64,000 nt of DNA from positions 2,943,949 to 3,007,948 of the forward strand of contig NZ_CP162601.1 of NCBI RefSeq assembly GCF_040957575.1, in the 5' to 3' direction. The DNA is from Vibrio sp. HB236076. GTDB lineage: Bacteria > Pseudomonadota > Gammaproteobacteria > Enterobacterales > Vibrionaceae. The notes under the pieces were generated by a model. It saw only the letters and a program-made list of their open reading frames with translations, searched no databases and was not told the DNA's origin. The translations under genes were made by a program, and so were the position numbers. Below are positions 53,549 to 63,699 of the stretch, piece by piece (positions within the stretch are counted from its first letter, which is position 1; each line of letters begins with the position of its first letter).

Positions 53549-54184
53549 CTACGATTCCTTGTGCGATAAAATAGCTAAGTGGCGTTCTCCGACCAATTGA
53601 GGAACGGATAGTACAATGATGTCGTCGAGTTGACACCACTCGGGTAATGCCGCTATCTCATCTTGTGGGTGTTGTCCTTTCAAGGCGCAAAACACCCCTC
53701 CTGCTGATTTGGGTAGATGATGACACCATTCCACCATGTCTGTCATTGATGCAAAGGCACGGCTTAGAACCGCATCAAATTTTTCTTCCGGTTGGTATTC
53801 TTCAACGCGGCTTTGAACTGGAGTGACATTGGTTAATCCGAGCTCATGAACGACCTGCTTTAAAAAGCGCACGCGTTTGCCAAGGCTGTCGAGCAACACG
53901 AATTGTTTGCCTGGATTCATAATAGCCAATGGGATACCCGGTAAACCAGGCCCAGTTCCCACGTCGATAAATCGCTGCCCCGGTAAATACTCACTTACTA
54001 CTATACTGTCTAAAATGTGTTTGACCAACATTTCATTTGGATCGCGGACCGAGGTCAAATTATACGCCTTGTTCCACTTATTGAGTAGCATTACATAAGA
54101 AACAAGTTGCTCTTTTTGTGACTCAGACACCACCAGTGATGTCTGAGCCAAAAGTGCGTCTAAGGTGTGTCGCAACTCGTTCAT
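53549..54184 (-). CDS. rsmG: 16S rRNA m7G527 methyltransferase RsmG (GidB)
   Basis: A 211-residue SAM-dependent enzyme methylating G527 of 16S rRNA; loss gives low-level streptomycin resistance in E. coli. The SAM site [17 protein letters not shown] is clear, with [11 protein letters not shown] upstream. Its start codon overlaps the mnmG stop (TAATG), so translation is coupled. Confidence 0.97.
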   Translation of the reverse strand: MNELRHTLDALLAQTSLVVSESQKEQLVSYVMLLNKWNKAYNLTSVRDPNEMLVKHILDSIVVSEYLPGQRFIDVGTGPGLPGIPLAIMNPGKQFVLLDSLGKRVRFLKQVVHELGLTNVTPVQSRVEEYQPEEKFDAVLSRAFASMTDMVEWCHHLPKSAGGVFCALKGQHPQDEIAALPEWCQLDDIIVLSVPQLVGERHLAILSHKES

Positions 54185-56082
54185 TATGCGGCGTCCTCAC
54201 CTTTTTTCAGCAAACCGTGTTTTTTGAGATGAACCAACAAAATAGAGATCGCCGCTGGGGTAACGCCTGAAATGCGTGAGGCAATACCAATACTTTCTGG
54301 TTTGGCGTCATTGAGCTTGGCCACCACTTCATTCGAGAGGCCTTTGACGTCTTTGTAATCGAGCTCAAACGGCAATTTGGTGTGTTCATGGCGCAAGGAT
54401 TTTTCAATCTCGTCTTGCTGGCGTTTGATGTAACCTTCGTATTTTACTTGGATTTCAACTTGCTCAGCGGCTTGTTGATCGGCAAGCGCAGGCGCAAAAG
54501 CATCGAGCTCGGTCAATTGTTGGTAATTGATTTCAGGGCGACGCAACAAATCCTCACCACTGGCTTCGCGAGCCATTGGCGTTTTGAGCAAGGCATTGAG
54601 TTGATCAACCCCTTCAGACTGAGGATTCATCCAAATATCACGCAAGCGTTGGCGCTCTTTCTCCAGGTTTTCCATTTTTTCGTTAAAGCGCGCCCAGCGA
54701 GTTTCGTTAACCAGGCCGAGTTGGTAACCTTTTTCGGTTAAGCGCATGTCGGCATTGTCTTCACGCAGCAAGAGTCGGAACTCGGCTCGCGAGGTGAACA
54801 TGCGATACGGTTCTTGTGTGCCCATTGTGGAAAGGTCATCGATCAATACGCCCATGTAAGCTTCGTCACGGCGCGGGCTCCAACCTTCTTTGTCTTGGCT
54901 GTATAAGCTGGCGTTGACACCGGCCATTAAACCTTGCGCTGCTGCTTCTTCGTAACCCGTGGTGCCATTGATTTGACCGGCAAAGAACAAGCCTTGAATG
55001 AATTTAGTCTCGTAAGTGAGTTTTAAATCACGTGGGTCAAAGAAGTCATACTCAATCGCATAACCAGGTCGTACGATATGCGCATTTTCAAAGCCCTTCA
55101 TCGAACGGACGATTTGCACTTGTACGTCAAATGGCAAACTGGTTGAGATGCCGTTTGGATATAACTCGTGAGTGTTAAGGCCTTCTGGCTCAATAAAAAT
55201 TTGGTGGCTATTTTTATCGGCAAAGCGCATCACTTTGTCTTCGATCGATGGGCAATAGCGTGGGCCAATGCCTTCGATCACACCGGCGTACATCGGGCTG
55301 CGATCCAAGTTATTGCGGATCACTTCATGAGTGTGATCATTGGTGTGAGTGATGTAGCACGGTATTTGAGTTGGGTGTTGACTGCGCTGACCCATAAACG
55401 AAAATACTGGCGTAGGGTTGTCACCGTGTTGTACGGCGAGCTGTGAAAAATCTACGCTACGCGCATCAATGCGTGGGGGCGTTCCGGTTTTGAGACGATC
55501 AACGCGAAACGGCAGTTCACGAAGACGATCAGCGAGTGCGATCGACGGTGGATCACCAGCGCGACCGCCTGAGAAATTCTCCATGCCGATGTGCAGTTTA
55601 CCACCGAGGAAAGTACCTACGGTCAGTACTACGGCTTTGGCTTGGAATTTTAGTCCCATTTGAGTAACTACACCGGTCACCTTGCCTTGCTCAACCATCA
55701 AGTCATCAGCGGCTTGTTGGAACAAGGTTAAGTTTGGTGTGTTCTCAAGGGCATTGCGAACATAGGCTTTGTATAAAGCGCGATCCGCCTGGGCACGAGT
55801 GGCACGGACTGCTGGGCCTTTTGAGGCGTTAAGAGTTCTAAACTGAATACCTGCGTGGTCAATGGCTTCAGCCATCAAACCGCCCAAAGCATCGACTTCT
55901 TTGACCAAATGACCTTTGCCAATGCCACCAATCGCTGGGTTGCATGACATTTGTCCTAACGTGTCAATGTTGTGAGTCAGCAGCAGGGTCTTTTGACCTG
56001 TGCGTGCAGATGCGAGTGCGGCTTCCGTTCCTGCGTGACCGCCACCAACGACAATGACGTCAAATTTTTCGTGATAAAGCAT
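54184..56082 (-). CDS. mnmG: tRNA uridine-5-carboxymethylaminomethyl enzyme MnmG (GidA)
   Basis: A 632-residue FAD protein that, with MnmE, modifies wobble uridine in several tRNAs. The FAD loop [19 protein letters not shown], the [16 protein letters not shown] segment, and the C-terminal helical tail for MnmE contact are intact. Length is normal. It borders oriC, with mioC on the other side, the standard gammaproteobacterial layout. Confidence 0.98.
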   Translation of the reverse strand: MLYHEKFDVIVVGGGHAGTEAALASARTGQKTLLLTHNIDTLGQMSCNPAIGGIGKGHLVKEVDALGGLMAEAIDHAGIQFRTLNASKGPAVRATRAQADRALYKAYVRNALENTPNLTLFQQAADDLMVEQGKVTGVVTQMGLKFQAKAVVLTVGTFLGGKLHIGMENFSGGRAGDPPSIALADRLRELPFRVDRLKTGTPPRIDARSVDFSQLAVQHGDNPTPVFSFMGQRSQHPTQIPCYITHTNDHTHEVIRNNLDRSPMYAGVIEGIGPRYCPSIEDKVMRFADKNSHQIFIEPEGLNTHELYPNGISTSLPFDVQVQIVRSMKGFENAHIVRPGYAIEYDFFDPRDLKLTYETKFIQGLFFAGQINGTTGYEEAAAQGLMAGVNASLYSQDKEGWSPRRDEAYMGVLIDDLSTMGTQEPYRMFTSRAEFRLLLREDNADMRLTEKGYQLGLVNETRWARFNEKMENLEKERQRLRDIWMNPQSEGVDQLNALLKTPMAREASGEDLLRRPEINYQQLTELDAFAPALADQQAAEQVEIQVKYEGYIKRQQDEIEKSLRHEHTKLPFELDYKDVKGLSNEVVAKLNDAKPESIGIASRISGVTPAAISILLVHLKKHGLLKKGEDAA

Positions 56083-56099
56083 GGACCGACCTCAGGTAT

Positions 56100-56480
56100 T
56101 CAGTGAAAAAGAGACTTAAAATTAAGGAGCGTTATTTTACCCTCTTTGTTCGGTCGTGAACATGCTTTTCTTTGAGCAATTTTTCTTTATCAGTGAAGAC
56201 TAAATATATATAAGATCTATATAGAGATCTTTTATTAGATCTATTATTACGATCACCGTTTTCTGTGGATAACTGCAAAATGATCAAGGAGATCATGGAT
56301 CTTTTTATGATCAGATCATGTGATCATCCTTGGATCTGATCGAGGATTAGCTGGGATCAAAATCAGCACTTATACACAGGTAATGGGAAGGTCTAAAGTT
56401 ATTATATGGATAACTATAGCTTAACCACTGGATCTTTTATATTTTATCCACAGCTCATTTGGTCGTTTTTTATACGAAAA
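56100..56480. other. Chromosome replication origin oriC
   Basis: This gene-free stretch between mnmG and mioC has the E. coli-type origin plan. An AT-rich left part (56195-56250) repeats GATCT-starting blocks like the unwinding 13-mers (GATCTTTTATTAGATCTATT). DnaA boxes are visible: TGTGGATAA at 56264-56272 (minus), TTATACACA at 56370-56378 (plus), TATGGATAA at 56405-56413 (minus, one mismatch), TTATCCACA at 56454-56462 (plus, perfect). About 14 GATC sites fall between 56210 and 56435, the substrate for Dam and SeqA. Boundaries are estimated. Confidence 0.95.
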
Positions 56481-56483
56481 AAG

Positions 56484-56510
56484 AAAAAAAGAGCTGTGAT
56501 CACACAGCTC
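56484..56510 (-). terminator. Terminator after mioC, at the edge of oriC
   Basis: On the minus strand GAGCTGTG-TGAT-CACAGCTC followed by TTTTTTTC. It lies 45 bases after the mioC stop and immediately outside the rightmost DnaA box. Confidence 0.88.
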
Positions 56511-56554
56511 TCGATAAAGAAAAGACACTAACTCACTCTAGTTTAGTTTGATGA

Positions 56555-56995
56555 TCACGATTGAAATAAGTGCTGGTGGTCTGCAAACCAAAGATCAACC
56601 GCGTCTTCCGGTACGGGGTGGCTTTGTACATCAATGGTGAAACAATCGGTTAGTGGGGTTGCTCCGATATCCTCGAGCAGGTCGTAGGCGTGAAGCCCGG
56701 CTTGGCAAAAGGTATCGTAGCTCGAGTCACCGATGGCAATGACGGCAAAGCGTACATCGCTCATTTTCGGCGGTGTGCTTTGTAGTGCCTGAATGAAAGG
56801 TTGAATGTTATCTGGGTAGTCACCCGCTCCGTGTGTTGACGTAATGACTAACCAGATCCCCGAGTTTTCGATATCACTCAGTACCGGTTCATTGTGGATT
56901 TGAGTTTCTAAACCGAGTGATTGGAGTTGATCACTGAGGTGATCGCCGACGTATTCAGCACTGCCAAGGGTACTGCCTGTAATGATTTGGATCAT
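56555..56995 (-). CDS. mioC: Flavodoxin-like protein MioC
   Basis: A 146-residue short-chain flavodoxin. The FMN phosphate loop [15 protein letters not shown] lies at the N-terminus; [10 protein letters not shown] and [15 protein letters not shown] complete the flavin site. In E. coli MioC supports biotin synthase in vitro, and its transcription towards oriC has been studied for effects on initiation. Here a strong terminator separates mioC from oriC. Confidence 0.95.
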   Translation of the reverse strand: MIQIITGSTLGSAEYVGDHLSDQLQSLGLETQIHNEPVLSDIENSGIWLVITSTHGAGDYPDNIQPFIQALQSTPPKMSDVRFAVIAIGDSSYDTFCQAGLHAYDLLEDIGATPLTDCFTIDVQSHPVPEDAVDLWFADHQHLFQS

Positions 56996-57175
56996 GATCG
57001 ATTCCTTTGTTAAAACAGCACGGTCTTTGCCGTGTTTAGAGGTGACAAGTTGATTTTCTGCTACACATTATTTTTCCGTTATACCAATCTAACTCGTTAT
57101 GCGCCAAGTTATTTTTTAAAGCGGCTATTCTCCTGGTTACCAAATTTAGGCTGCCTGAAATATCGTGAGATAGGT

Positions 57176-57385
57176 ATGAGAAGAGCACAGTGGCGGGCTG
57201 TAAAGGGGAGCGGGCATAAAAAAGCCCTCGTATCACCTTGTGCACAAATCGGTGCTGAGAGGCGATTGAGGGCGATATTATCAGATGAAGCTCAGCGGCG
57301 GTTGATTCAAAGGGACTACCTCAGCCTTATTGCTGATATCAAGCGTTTACTTCCCGATACAGAAGGACGAGAATATACGGCCTAG
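57176..57385 (+). CDS. Candidate small protein opposite the mnmE end, unrecognised
   Basis: A 69-residue frame ([20 protein letters not shown]...) with AGGT upstream of the ATG at 57176, basic in its first half and helical in its second ([20 protein letters not shown]). A longer frame from 57032 exists. It overlaps the last 39 bases of mnmE on the opposite strand. No family is recognised; it may be a chance frame. The rest of 56996-57346 contains no other gene I can support. Confidence 0.3.
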   Translation: MRRAQWRAVKGSGHKKALVSPCAQIGAERRLRAILSDEAQRRLIQRDYLSLIADIKRLLPDTEGREYTA

Positions 57386-58708
57386 CAAATCATCAGAGCT
57401 AAACTCACCGGTAATTTCGTTTAAAAATTGCTGAGCGATTCTTAGTTCTTCGGCTAAAATTTCGCCTGCCATGTAACCTTCAAGTTGCGCTTGACCAATG
57501 GCTAAGTGATCGGCGGCTTGTTCAAGTGCGGCCAAGTGGCGACGACGAGCCATAAAGCCACTCTCGTGATTGCCTGTAAAGCCCATGCACGCTTTTAAGT
57601 GTTCCCTTAGTGCATCGACCCCTTGCCCTGTCTTGGCCGACAAACGTATCAACGTTCGCTCGTCTTGCTCGCTTAGGCCCAGTGTCTCTTGGGTTTGATC
57701 GGCTTTATTGCGAATGATGGTCAGTCCCATACTGTCGGGAAGGCGATCGATAAAATCGGGCCAAATTTCGCGTGGGTCGGTTGCGTCTGTGGTGGTGCCA
57801 TCGACCATAAATAAGACTCGATCGGCTTGTCGGATCTCCTCCCAGGCGCGCTCAATACCAATTTTTTCCACCTCATCAGAGGCTTCTCGCAAACCGGCGG
57901 TATCAATAATGTGCAGGGGCATACCATCGATGTGAATGTGCTCTCTTAGTACATCACGAGTGGTCCCGGCAATATCCGTGACAATCGCGGACTCTTTACC
58001 AGAGAGTGCATTGAGCAAACTCGATTTACCGGCATTAGGACGCCCTGCTATCACCACCTTCATCCCTTCGCGCATTATCGCGCCTTGATTGGCTTCTCTA
58101 CGCACGGCTTCAAGGTTGTCGATGATGGTCTGTAAATCGCCTGCCACTTTGCCATCAGCGAGAAAATCAATTTCCTCTTCAGGGAAGTCAATCGCGGCTT
58201 CAACGTAAATCCGCAGGTGAATCAGCGACTCGACTAAGGTATGAATTCGTTGAGAAAATTGTCCCTGTAAGGACTGTAGCGCCGATTTGGCTGCTTGTTC
58301 AGAAGTGGCATCAATGAGGTCAGCAATGGCTTCTGCTTGCGTTAAATCCATCTTATCATTAAGGAAAGCACGCTCAGAGAACTCACCAGGGCGAGCTGCA
58401 CGAACCCCGGGCACCAGCAAGATACGGCGAATGAGCATATCTAATACCACCGGACCGCCATGCCCTTGGAGTTCAAGTACATCTTCGCCTGTAAAAGAGT
58501 GAGGGTTAGGGAAGAACAACGCAATTCCTTGGTCTAGTTCTAGTCCATCTTGATCTTTAAATGGCAAATATTCAGCGTAGCGCGGTTTGAGTGATTTACC
58601 GGTGACTTGTAGGGCGACCTCTTTCGCCAAAGGTCCAGAAACGCGGATGATGCCCACGCCTCCACGACCTGGAGCTGTCGCTTGAGCGACAATGGTATCA
58701 GTAGTCAT
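57347..58708 (-). CDS. mnmE: tRNA modification GTPase MnmE (TrmE)
   Basis: A 453-residue GTPase that works with MnmG on wobble uridines. N-terminal folate-binding domain ([21 protein letters not shown]), helical domain, a G domain inserted around residues 215-375 with [17 protein letters not shown] and NKAD, and the C-terminal FCIGK whose cysteine is required for activity. The frame opens earlier at 58771; the ATG at 58708 (MTTDTIVAQ) is the family start. Confidence 0.97.
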   Translation of the reverse strand: MTTDTIVAQATAPGRGGVGIIRVSGPLAKEVALQVTGKSLKPRYAEYLPFKDQDGLELDQGIALFFPNPHSFTGEDVLELQGHGGPVVLDMLIRRILLVPGVRAARPGEFSERAFLNDKMDLTQAEAIADLIDATSEQAAKSALQSLQGQFSQRIHTLVESLIHLRIYVEAAIDFPEEEIDFLADGKVAGDLQTIIDNLEAVRREANQGAIMREGMKVVIAGRPNAGKSSLLNALSGKESAIVTDIAGTTRDVLREHIHIDGMPLHIIDTAGLREASDEVEKIGIERAWEEIRQADRVLFMVDGTTTDATDPREIWPDFIDRLPDSMGLTIIRNKADQTQETLGLSEQDERTLIRLSAKTGQGVDALREHLKACMGFTGNHESGFMARRRHLAALEQAADHLAIGQAQLEGYMAGEILAEELRIAQQFLNEITGEFSSDDLLGRIFSSFCIGK

Positions 58709-58756
58709 GTGTGGCCATAGATTGCTAAAGTTTGATTTATTGTAAACACTGGACAA

Positions 58757-58785
58757 CAAAAAGGCGACCATTTGGCCGCCTTTGT
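58757..58785 (-). terminator. Terminator after yidC
   Basis: On the minus strand AAAGGCGGCC-AAAT-GGTCGCCTTT (one G-T pair) followed by TTGTTG. It ends the rpmH-rnpA-yidD-yidC transcript before mnmE. Confidence 0.85.
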
Positions 58786-58808
58786 CGTGATAATGATATC
58801 AGCACCGA

Positions 58809-60440
58809 TTACGAGCGGCTGTGTAGGCCTTTTTTCTCGAGTGACTTATAGATAATCATTTGCTGAGAAAGTGTCACTAAGTTAGACACCAACCAGTACA
58901 GTACGAGGCCTGCTGGGAAGAACAAGAAGAAGGCAGTGAAAATCACCGGCATGAACATCATGATCTTTTGTTGCATCGGATCGGTTACTGCGCTTGGGCT
59001 CATCTTTTGCAGCAAGAACATACTTGCCCCCATCAAAATTGGCAAGATGAAGTAAGGGTCTTGTGCTGAAAGATCTTGAATCCACAACATAAACGGCGCG
59101 TGACGCAATTCCACTGATTCCATTAACGCCCAGTAGAGCGAGATGAAAATCGGCATTTGCAGCAAGATAGGTAAACAGCCGCCCAGCGGGTTCACTTTTT
59201 CTGACTTGTACAGCGCCATCATTTCTTGGCTCATGCGTTGACGGTCGTCGCCAATGCGCTCACGCATTGCTTGCAGTTTGGGTTGCAGCATACGCATTTT
59301 GGCCATTGAGGTGTACTGAGCTTTCGTCAGTGGATACATTGCGCCGCGAACCACGAAGGTCAATAGGATAATCGCAAAACCCCAGTTCGAGATAACGTAT
59401 TCGTGAATCAAAGACAGCAATGTATGGAGCGGTTTAGCGATAAACCACAACCAACCGTAATCGACAACCAGGTCTAAATTAGGCGCGACAGCGGCCATTT
59501 GGTCTTGCAGTTTAGGACCAACCCAAAGCGTGGCGGTAAATTGGGTTTCTTGGCCGTTAGCAATGGTTTTGTTGGGTTCACGCACGCCCATGTCGCCGTA
59601 ATTACCCACGACACGGCTGTAAATTTTAGTGCCTTCTGCATCGCGAGGAATCCAAGCGGTTGCAAAGTAGTGCTGGATCATCGCAACCCAGCCTTCACCA
59701 TTGGTGAGGTTCTTTGACAGGTTCGACTCTTTCATTTTGTCGAAGCTGTATTTAGTGTAACGGGTGTTTTCGTCTGAGTACGCACCGCCGCGATAGGTTG
59801 GCATGGTAATGCTGCCACCATCGTCAAGCAGGTTTTGACGCAAGTGAGCGTACATGCCCAAAGTGGCGTTGCTGCCCGATTGGTTGTCGATGTTGTAAAC
59901 GACGTCCATGGCGTAGCTGCCGCGTTTCAAAATAAAGGTCTTAGTGTAGGTAATCCCGTTATTTTGATAGGTCATCGGAATGCGCAACTCATCCTGACCA
60001 TCGGTCAATTGGAAGCTAGTCGCGGAGGTGGTATACACCGGGCGCTGACCACTAGAGTCGATGCCTTGTGGACCAATTAAACCGCTTTGCGCAATGAATT
60101 TGTGTCCAGGTGTGTCTTTTAACAGCGCGAAAGGTTCTGCTGAGTTAAGTTCTTTTGAGTATTGATTCAGATCGGCTGCCACGACGTCGCCGCCTGTGGT
60201 ATCGATAGACAGAGTCAACACATCCGTTTTGACTGAAATCAGTTGACCTTTGGCTTGGCTCCCATTAGAAGTGGCGGCCAGTTCATCATCGATATCTGAT
60301 GAGGTTGATTGTGCTGTGTTGCTTGTACTTGCCTGTTCTACCGCTTGAGGAGCTGGGTTCTTTTCTGTTTGCCATTGTTGGAAAAGCAGAAAGGAAACCA
60401 CGGCCAAAGCGATCAACAGGAGGTTACGTTGAGAATCCAT
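58809..60440 (-). CDS. yidC: Membrane protein insertase YidC
   Basis: A 543-residue inner-membrane insertase. The N-terminal anchor ([18 protein letters not shown]) is followed by a large periplasmic domain (about 60-330) of the Gram-negative type, then five core helices including [23 protein letters not shown]. Length equals E. coli YidC (548). It is one codon after yidD in the rpmH cluster. Confidence 0.98.
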   Translation of the reverse strand: MDSQRNLLLIALAVVSFLLFQQWQTEKNPAPQAVEQASTSNTAQSTSSDIDDELAATSNGSQAKGQLISVKTDVLTLSIDTTGGDVVAADLNQYSKELNSAEPFALLKDTPGHKFIAQSGLIGPQGIDSSGQRPVYTTSATSFQLTDGQDELRIPMTYQNNGITYTKTFILKRGSYAMDVVYNIDNQSGSNATLGMYAHLRQNLLDDGGSITMPTYRGGAYSDENTRYTKYSFDKMKESNLSKNLTNGEGWVAMIQHYFATAWIPRDAEGTKIYSRVVGNYGDMGVREPNKTIANGQETQFTATLWVGPKLQDQMAAVAPNLDLVVDYGWLWFIAKPLHTLLSLIHEYVISNWGFAIILLTFVVRGAMYPLTKAQYTSMAKMRMLQPKLQAMRERIGDDRQRMSQEMMALYKSEKVNPLGGCLPILLQMPIFISLYWALMESVELRHAPFMLWIQDLSAQDPYFILPILMGASMFLLQKMSPSAVTDPMQQKIMMFMPVIFTAFFLFFPAGLVLYWLVSNLVTLSQQMIIYKSLEKKGLHSRS

Positions 60441-60442
60441 CG

Positions 60443-60706
60443 TTATTTATCTCTGTCTTGTTTTTGGACTGGTGGAACGGGGTCGAATCCCCCATCGTTC
60501 AAAGGATGGCATTTTAATAGACGTTTGCCAGATAACCAACACCCTTTTACAAAACCGTGAGCTTTCAACGCTTCTATGGCGTATCGAGAACAAGTTGGTG
60601 TAAAACGACAGCGAGGTCCAATCAGTGGGCTGATAAACCAACGATATAGATAGATAAGTCCAATGACTAACCGCGCGATGGGCGAGGGCGAGACAGGCGA
60701 TGCCAT
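60443..60706 (-). CDS. yidD: Membrane protein insertion efficiency factor YidD
   Basis: An 87-residue protein with the family motif [18 protein letters not shown] containing the conserved cysteines, and a C-terminal [13 protein letters not shown]. It assists YidC-dependent insertion. It overlaps the 3' end of rnpA by 40 bases, typical of this locus. Confidence 0.96.
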   Translation of the reverse strand: MASPVSPSPIARLVIGLIYLYRWFISPLIGPRCRFTPTCSRYAIEALKAHGFVKGCWLSGKRLLKCHPLNDGGFDPVPPVQKQDRDK

Positions 60707-61029
60707 AATTTATCAAACAATTGAAATAATTCCTCATTGCTTAAATCTTGTGCGCTTTTCTTGGCAATCACAACAAAATCTTTGTGAGCAAGTTTGTGCT
60801 GACTTAAGCGGAAACTCTCTCTTGCAACGCGTTTAAAGCGATTGCGACCCACCGCGGTCTTGATTTGCTTTTTGGGTACAGCAAGTCCTAAGCGAGGATG
60901 AGAAAGGGAGTTATCACGAGCAATAATAGTGAAATGAGGTGAGCCAGCTCGGTGAGCTTGCTGGAAGACATGTTGATAATGTTCGGGAGTTAACAAACGT
61001 AACTCCCGATTAAACGCGTACGTGTTCAA
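60667..61029 (-). CDS. rnpA: Ribonuclease P protein component RnpA
   Basis: A 120-residue basic protein that binds RNase P RNA for tRNA 5' processing. The signature [13 protein letters not shown] (RNR motif) is clear. It starts 14 bases after rpmH. Confidence 0.97.
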   Translation of the reverse strand: MNTYAFNRELRLLTPEHYQHVFQQAHRAGSPHFTIIARDNSLSHPRLGLAVPKKQIKTAVGRNRFKRVARESFRLSQHKLAHKDFVVIAKKSAQDLSNEELFQLFDKLWHRLSRPRPSRG

Positions 61030-61042
61030 AATAAGCTAATGA

Positions 61043-61177
61043 TTATTTTGAAAGGCGAGCACGGCCTTTAGCACGGCGAGCGTTAATTACTTTACGACCG
61101 TTCTTAGTCGCCATGCGTGCACGGAAACCGTGAGTACGCTTGCGCTTTAGAACTGAAGGTTGAAAAGTGCGTTTCAT
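61043..61177 (-). CDS. rpmH: Ribosomal protein L34 RpmH
   Basis: A 44-residue protein, [20 protein letters not shown] and so on to the usual RARLSK end. It is a strongly basic large-subunit protein. It is too short for many gene callers but is unmistakable and heads the rpmH-rnpA-yidD-yidC operon. Confidence 0.99.
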   Translation of the reverse strand: MKRTFQPSVLKRKRTHGFRARMATKNGRKVINARRAKGRARLSK

Positions 61178-61291
61178 GATTAATACCTTTTACTGATCAG
61201 TAGTTTTAGGTCAATGTTAACCCGGCGTGGGCAACGTGATACAGGCGAATTTCGTCACCTGACGGCCGACGCCTCTCAACAAAGAGGCGGA

Positions 61292-61371
61292 ATTGTAATC
61301 ACATGTGCTTTGAGTGTCAATCTCTAAGCTGACTTCAATTCCGGTCGGCAGATTATACTGAGTGTGAATAA
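61292..61371 (-). promoter_or_regulatory. Tandem promoters of rpmH with a DnaA box
   Basis: Proximal promoter: TTGACA (61320-61315), 17-base spacer, TACAAT (61297-61292), on the minus strand. Distal promoter: TTGAGA, 16-base spacer, TATAAT (61357-61352). Within the distal spacer is TTATTCACA (61371-61363), a strong DnaA-box match, so DnaA may act at this promoter. The stretch up to 61394 contains no gene. Confidence 0.75.
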
Positions 61372-61394
61372 AATCTCAAGGATCAAAGGATCCT

Positions 61395-62132
61395 TTACTC
61401 ACCACTCACTTGATTTAAGAACTTTTTCAAACGAGGATCCTGTGGACGGTCAAAAATATCCTGTGGAGAACCTTGTTCAACGATCGTGCCTTCGGCCATG
61501 AACAGCACGCGATCCGCCACTTCACGAGCAAATTGCATTTCGTGAGTGACCACCAGCATGGTTTGTTGTTCTTTCGCAAGCCGCTTCATTAAACCGAGGA
61601 CTTCGCCCACCCATTCGGGATCTAAGGCAGACGTTGGCTCATCAAACAACAACAAATCTGGTTTGAGCGCCATAGCTCGGCCAATGCCAACCCGTTGTTG
61701 TTGACCACCAGAAAGCGAGGCGGGGTACTGATCCGCTTTGTCGCCCAGTCCGATACTGTTGAGAATATCCAACGCCGCGGTATAGGCTTGGTCTTTTTTC
61801 CAACCTTTTACGGTGATCAAACCCTCAGCAATATTTTGTTTGGCAGTCAGGTGAGCAAATAACGCATAGTTCTGGAATACAAAGCCGGTCTTACGACGCA
61901 GAGCTAAAATGTCGGTTTTCTTCGGGTTGTTGACCGACACGTCGACCTCACCAATGCGAATACGGCCTTCATTGGCGTGCTCTAAAAAGTTAATACAGCG
62001 CAACAGGGTTGATTTGCCTGTGCCACTTGAGCCAATAACAACGATGATCTCACCTTGTTGAATGTCTAAATCAACGCCTTTGAGCACTTCGCTGTCGCCA
62101 AAACGTTTGTGAATATTAGAAAGTGTAATCAT
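61395..62132 (-). CDS. Polar amino-acid ABC transporter ATP-binding protein
   Basis: A 245-residue ATPase of the GlnQ/ArtP/HisP class. Walker A is GSSGTGKST, signature LSGGQQQRVGIGRA, Walker B LLLFDEPTSALD. It is the last gene of a three-gene importer (binding protein, permease, ATPase) and overlaps the permease stop by four bases (ATGA). The closest-looking family is cystine/glutamine uptake. Confidence 0.95.
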   Translation of the reverse strand: MITLSNIHKRFGDSEVLKGVDLDIQQGEIIVVIGSSGTGKSTLLRCINFLEHANEGRIRIGEVDVSVNNPKKTDILALRRKTGFVFQNYALFAHLTAKQNIAEGLITVKGWKKDQAYTAALDILNSIGLGDKADQYPASLSGGQQQRVGIGRAMALKPDLLLFDEPTSALDPEWVGEVLGLMKRLAKEQQTMLVVTHEMQFAREVADRVLFMAEGTIVEQGSPQDIFDRPQDPRLKKFLNQVSGE

Positions 62133-62800
62133 CGTAGGTACGCCTTGTTCAGTTTAACTTCCGCCCAGGTTTGAATGCGAGTCAGGATCAATACTAATAC
62201 CCAATAGATAAGGGCAACCGCGAGGAAGGCTTCAAAAAAGCGGAAACTTGATGATGCCTCCATTTGCGCCTTAGCCATAATTTCTGGGACGCCAAGAGTA
62301 AAAGCCAGCGAGGTTGACTTAATCATATCGATAAAGTAGTTCATCAAGGAAGGCAAAGCGATACGACTTGCCTGCGGTAAAATGATGCGGCGCATGGCTT
62401 GGCGAGTGGTCATGCCGATCGACAAGCTGGCTTCCATTTGACTGCGGTCAATACCGAGAATGGAGGCGCGGATGGTTTCGGCCATATACGCAGAGAAGTG
62501 CAGTGTCAGGCCGAGAACCGTTGCACTCATGCCGTCGAGACCAACCATAATTGGAAAAATTTGTGGCAAACCGTAGTAAAAAAGAAACAACTGAACTAAT
62601 AAAGGCGTGCCGCGGAAAAAGCTGATGTAGAGCTGAAAAAACTGATCCAGGACCGGAACTTTAAATACCCTGATATTGGCGATAATCACCGAGAGAATGA
62701 TGGAAAAAACCATCCCCCAGCAGGCGAGTTGCATGGTGGTGCCGAGGTATTTCAGCAATATGGGGGTTAGCCCCAGCATGTATTGAAAATCAAATCCCAT
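62129..62800 (-). CDS. Polar amino-acid ABC transporter permease
   Basis: A 223-residue inner-membrane permease of the HisMQ class, with about five membrane segments. The EAA loop is present around SLSIGMTTRQAMRRIILPQA. A single permease gene implies a homodimer, as in cystine (TcyL) systems. It is translationally coupled to the ATPase gene. Confidence 0.95.
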   Translation of the reverse strand: MGFDFQYMLGLTPILLKYLGTTMQLACWGMVFSIILSVIIANIRVFKVPVLDQFFQLYISFFRGTPLLVQLFLFYYGLPQIFPIMVGLDGMSATVLGLTLHFSAYMAETIRASILGIDRSQMEASLSIGMTTRQAMRRIILPQASRIALPSLMNYFIDMIKSTSLAFTLGVPEIMAKAQMEASSSFRFFEAFLAVALIYWVLVLILTRIQTWAEVKLNKAYLR

Positions 62801-62868
62801 AGTCTGTCTTCTTTTGGCTTTATTAGTATGATTTTTGTTGGTTATCTCATGATGAATAATGAAATAAA

Positions 62869-62902
62869 CCCACGATCCTGCCGAAGGACCGTGGGTTTTT
62901 TA
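62869..62902 (-). terminator. Intercistronic hairpin in the amino-acid ABC operon
   Basis: On the minus strand CCCACG-GTCCT-TCGGC-AGGAT-CGTGGG followed by TTTATTT. It lies 25 bases after the binding-protein stop. Partial termination and RNA stabilisation here would favour the binding protein over the membrane parts, a common arrangement in such operons. Confidence 0.8.
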
Positions 62903-62925
62903 GTCTTCCACGGGGTTAAACGAGA

Positions 62926-63684
62926 TTAACGCTTGGTAATGTCGATGTTAAACCATTTTTGTGAAATTTGACCCAGTGTGCCATCTGCACGCATAGATGC
63001 AAGGGCTTTGTTGACCTGCTGTTGCAGTGCTTTGCCCTTTTCGTTATTCACAAATGGCCAAGCATTTTCAATCGTTTCAAAAGGCTTGCCAGCAATTTGT
63101 AGTGGTAGGCCAGATTTATCGATCACTTCGAGAATCGATAAGCGGTCCATGATAAAGGCATCGACACGGCCAAGCGCCACATCGTGTTCAAAGCCAGAGT
63201 CGTAAGACTTGATGTTGATTTCGTTGTTTGCGTCGTGCTTGCGCAGCAATTCTTCAAAGTTAGAGCCTAAGTTGACGGCAACGGTTTTGCCTTTTAAGTC
63301 ATCTAAAGAGTGGATGCTGTCGTTGCCTTTACGTACGCCGATGGTGGCGCCATCAATCACATAAGGGTCGGAGAAAAGGTATTTTTTCTGACGCGCGTCA
63401 GTAATGGTGATCTGGTTTGAAATCGTGTCGATACGACCGGTTTCAAGTAAACCAAATAAGCCAGAGAAGTTTGAAGTGACAAACTTAACGTCGTAATCGT
63501 TACGTTTGGCAATTTCATTCCACAAATCGACTTCAAAACCTTGCAGTTCATCATTTTTGACGAAAGTAAATGGGAAGTAGCGACCTGACATGCCAACTTT
63601 GACTTCGGTTGCTGCTTGTACTGCGGTTGTCGCTGCGACAGTCAGTGCTAAGGCAACTGACAGGCGTTTAAACCAGTTTTTCAT
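62926..63684 (-). CDS. Polar amino-acid (cystine-like) periplasmic binding protein
   Basis: A 252-residue family 3 solute-binding protein with a signal peptide cleaved after about residue 24 (VQAATEVKVG). The segments GFEVDLWNEIAKR, ISNQITITDARQKKYLFSDPY and LGSNFEELLR resemble cystine-binding TcyJ more than glutamine or arginine binders, but the substrate is inferred. A GTG at 63693 is in frame; the ATG at 63684 with AGGAG eight bases upstream is preferred. As I recall, vibrios carry this operon between rpmH and dnaA. Confidence 0.93.
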   Translation of the reverse strand: MKNWFKRLSVALALTVAATTAVQAATEVKVGMSGRYFPFTFVKNDELQGFEVDLWNEIAKRNDYDVKFVTSNFSGLFGLLETGRIDTISNQITITDARQKKYLFSDPYVIDGATIGVRKGNDSIHSLDDLKGKTVAVNLGSNFEELLRKHDANNEINIKSYDSGFEHDVALGRVDAFIMDRLSILEVIDKSGLPLQIAGKPFETIENAWPFVNNEKGKALQQQVNKALASMRADGTLGQISQKWFNIDITKR

Positions 63685-63699
63685 TGTGTCCACTCCTGA

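Noticed and set aside
56491..56508. CRP site at TGTGATCACA near mioC
   Set aside because: The half sites are only two bases apart instead of six, and the sequence is explained as a terminator stem with a U tract.
51829..56550. parS centromere sites near parAB
   Set aside because: I looked for TGTTTCACGTGAAACA and close variants and saw none in this window; they may lie outside it.
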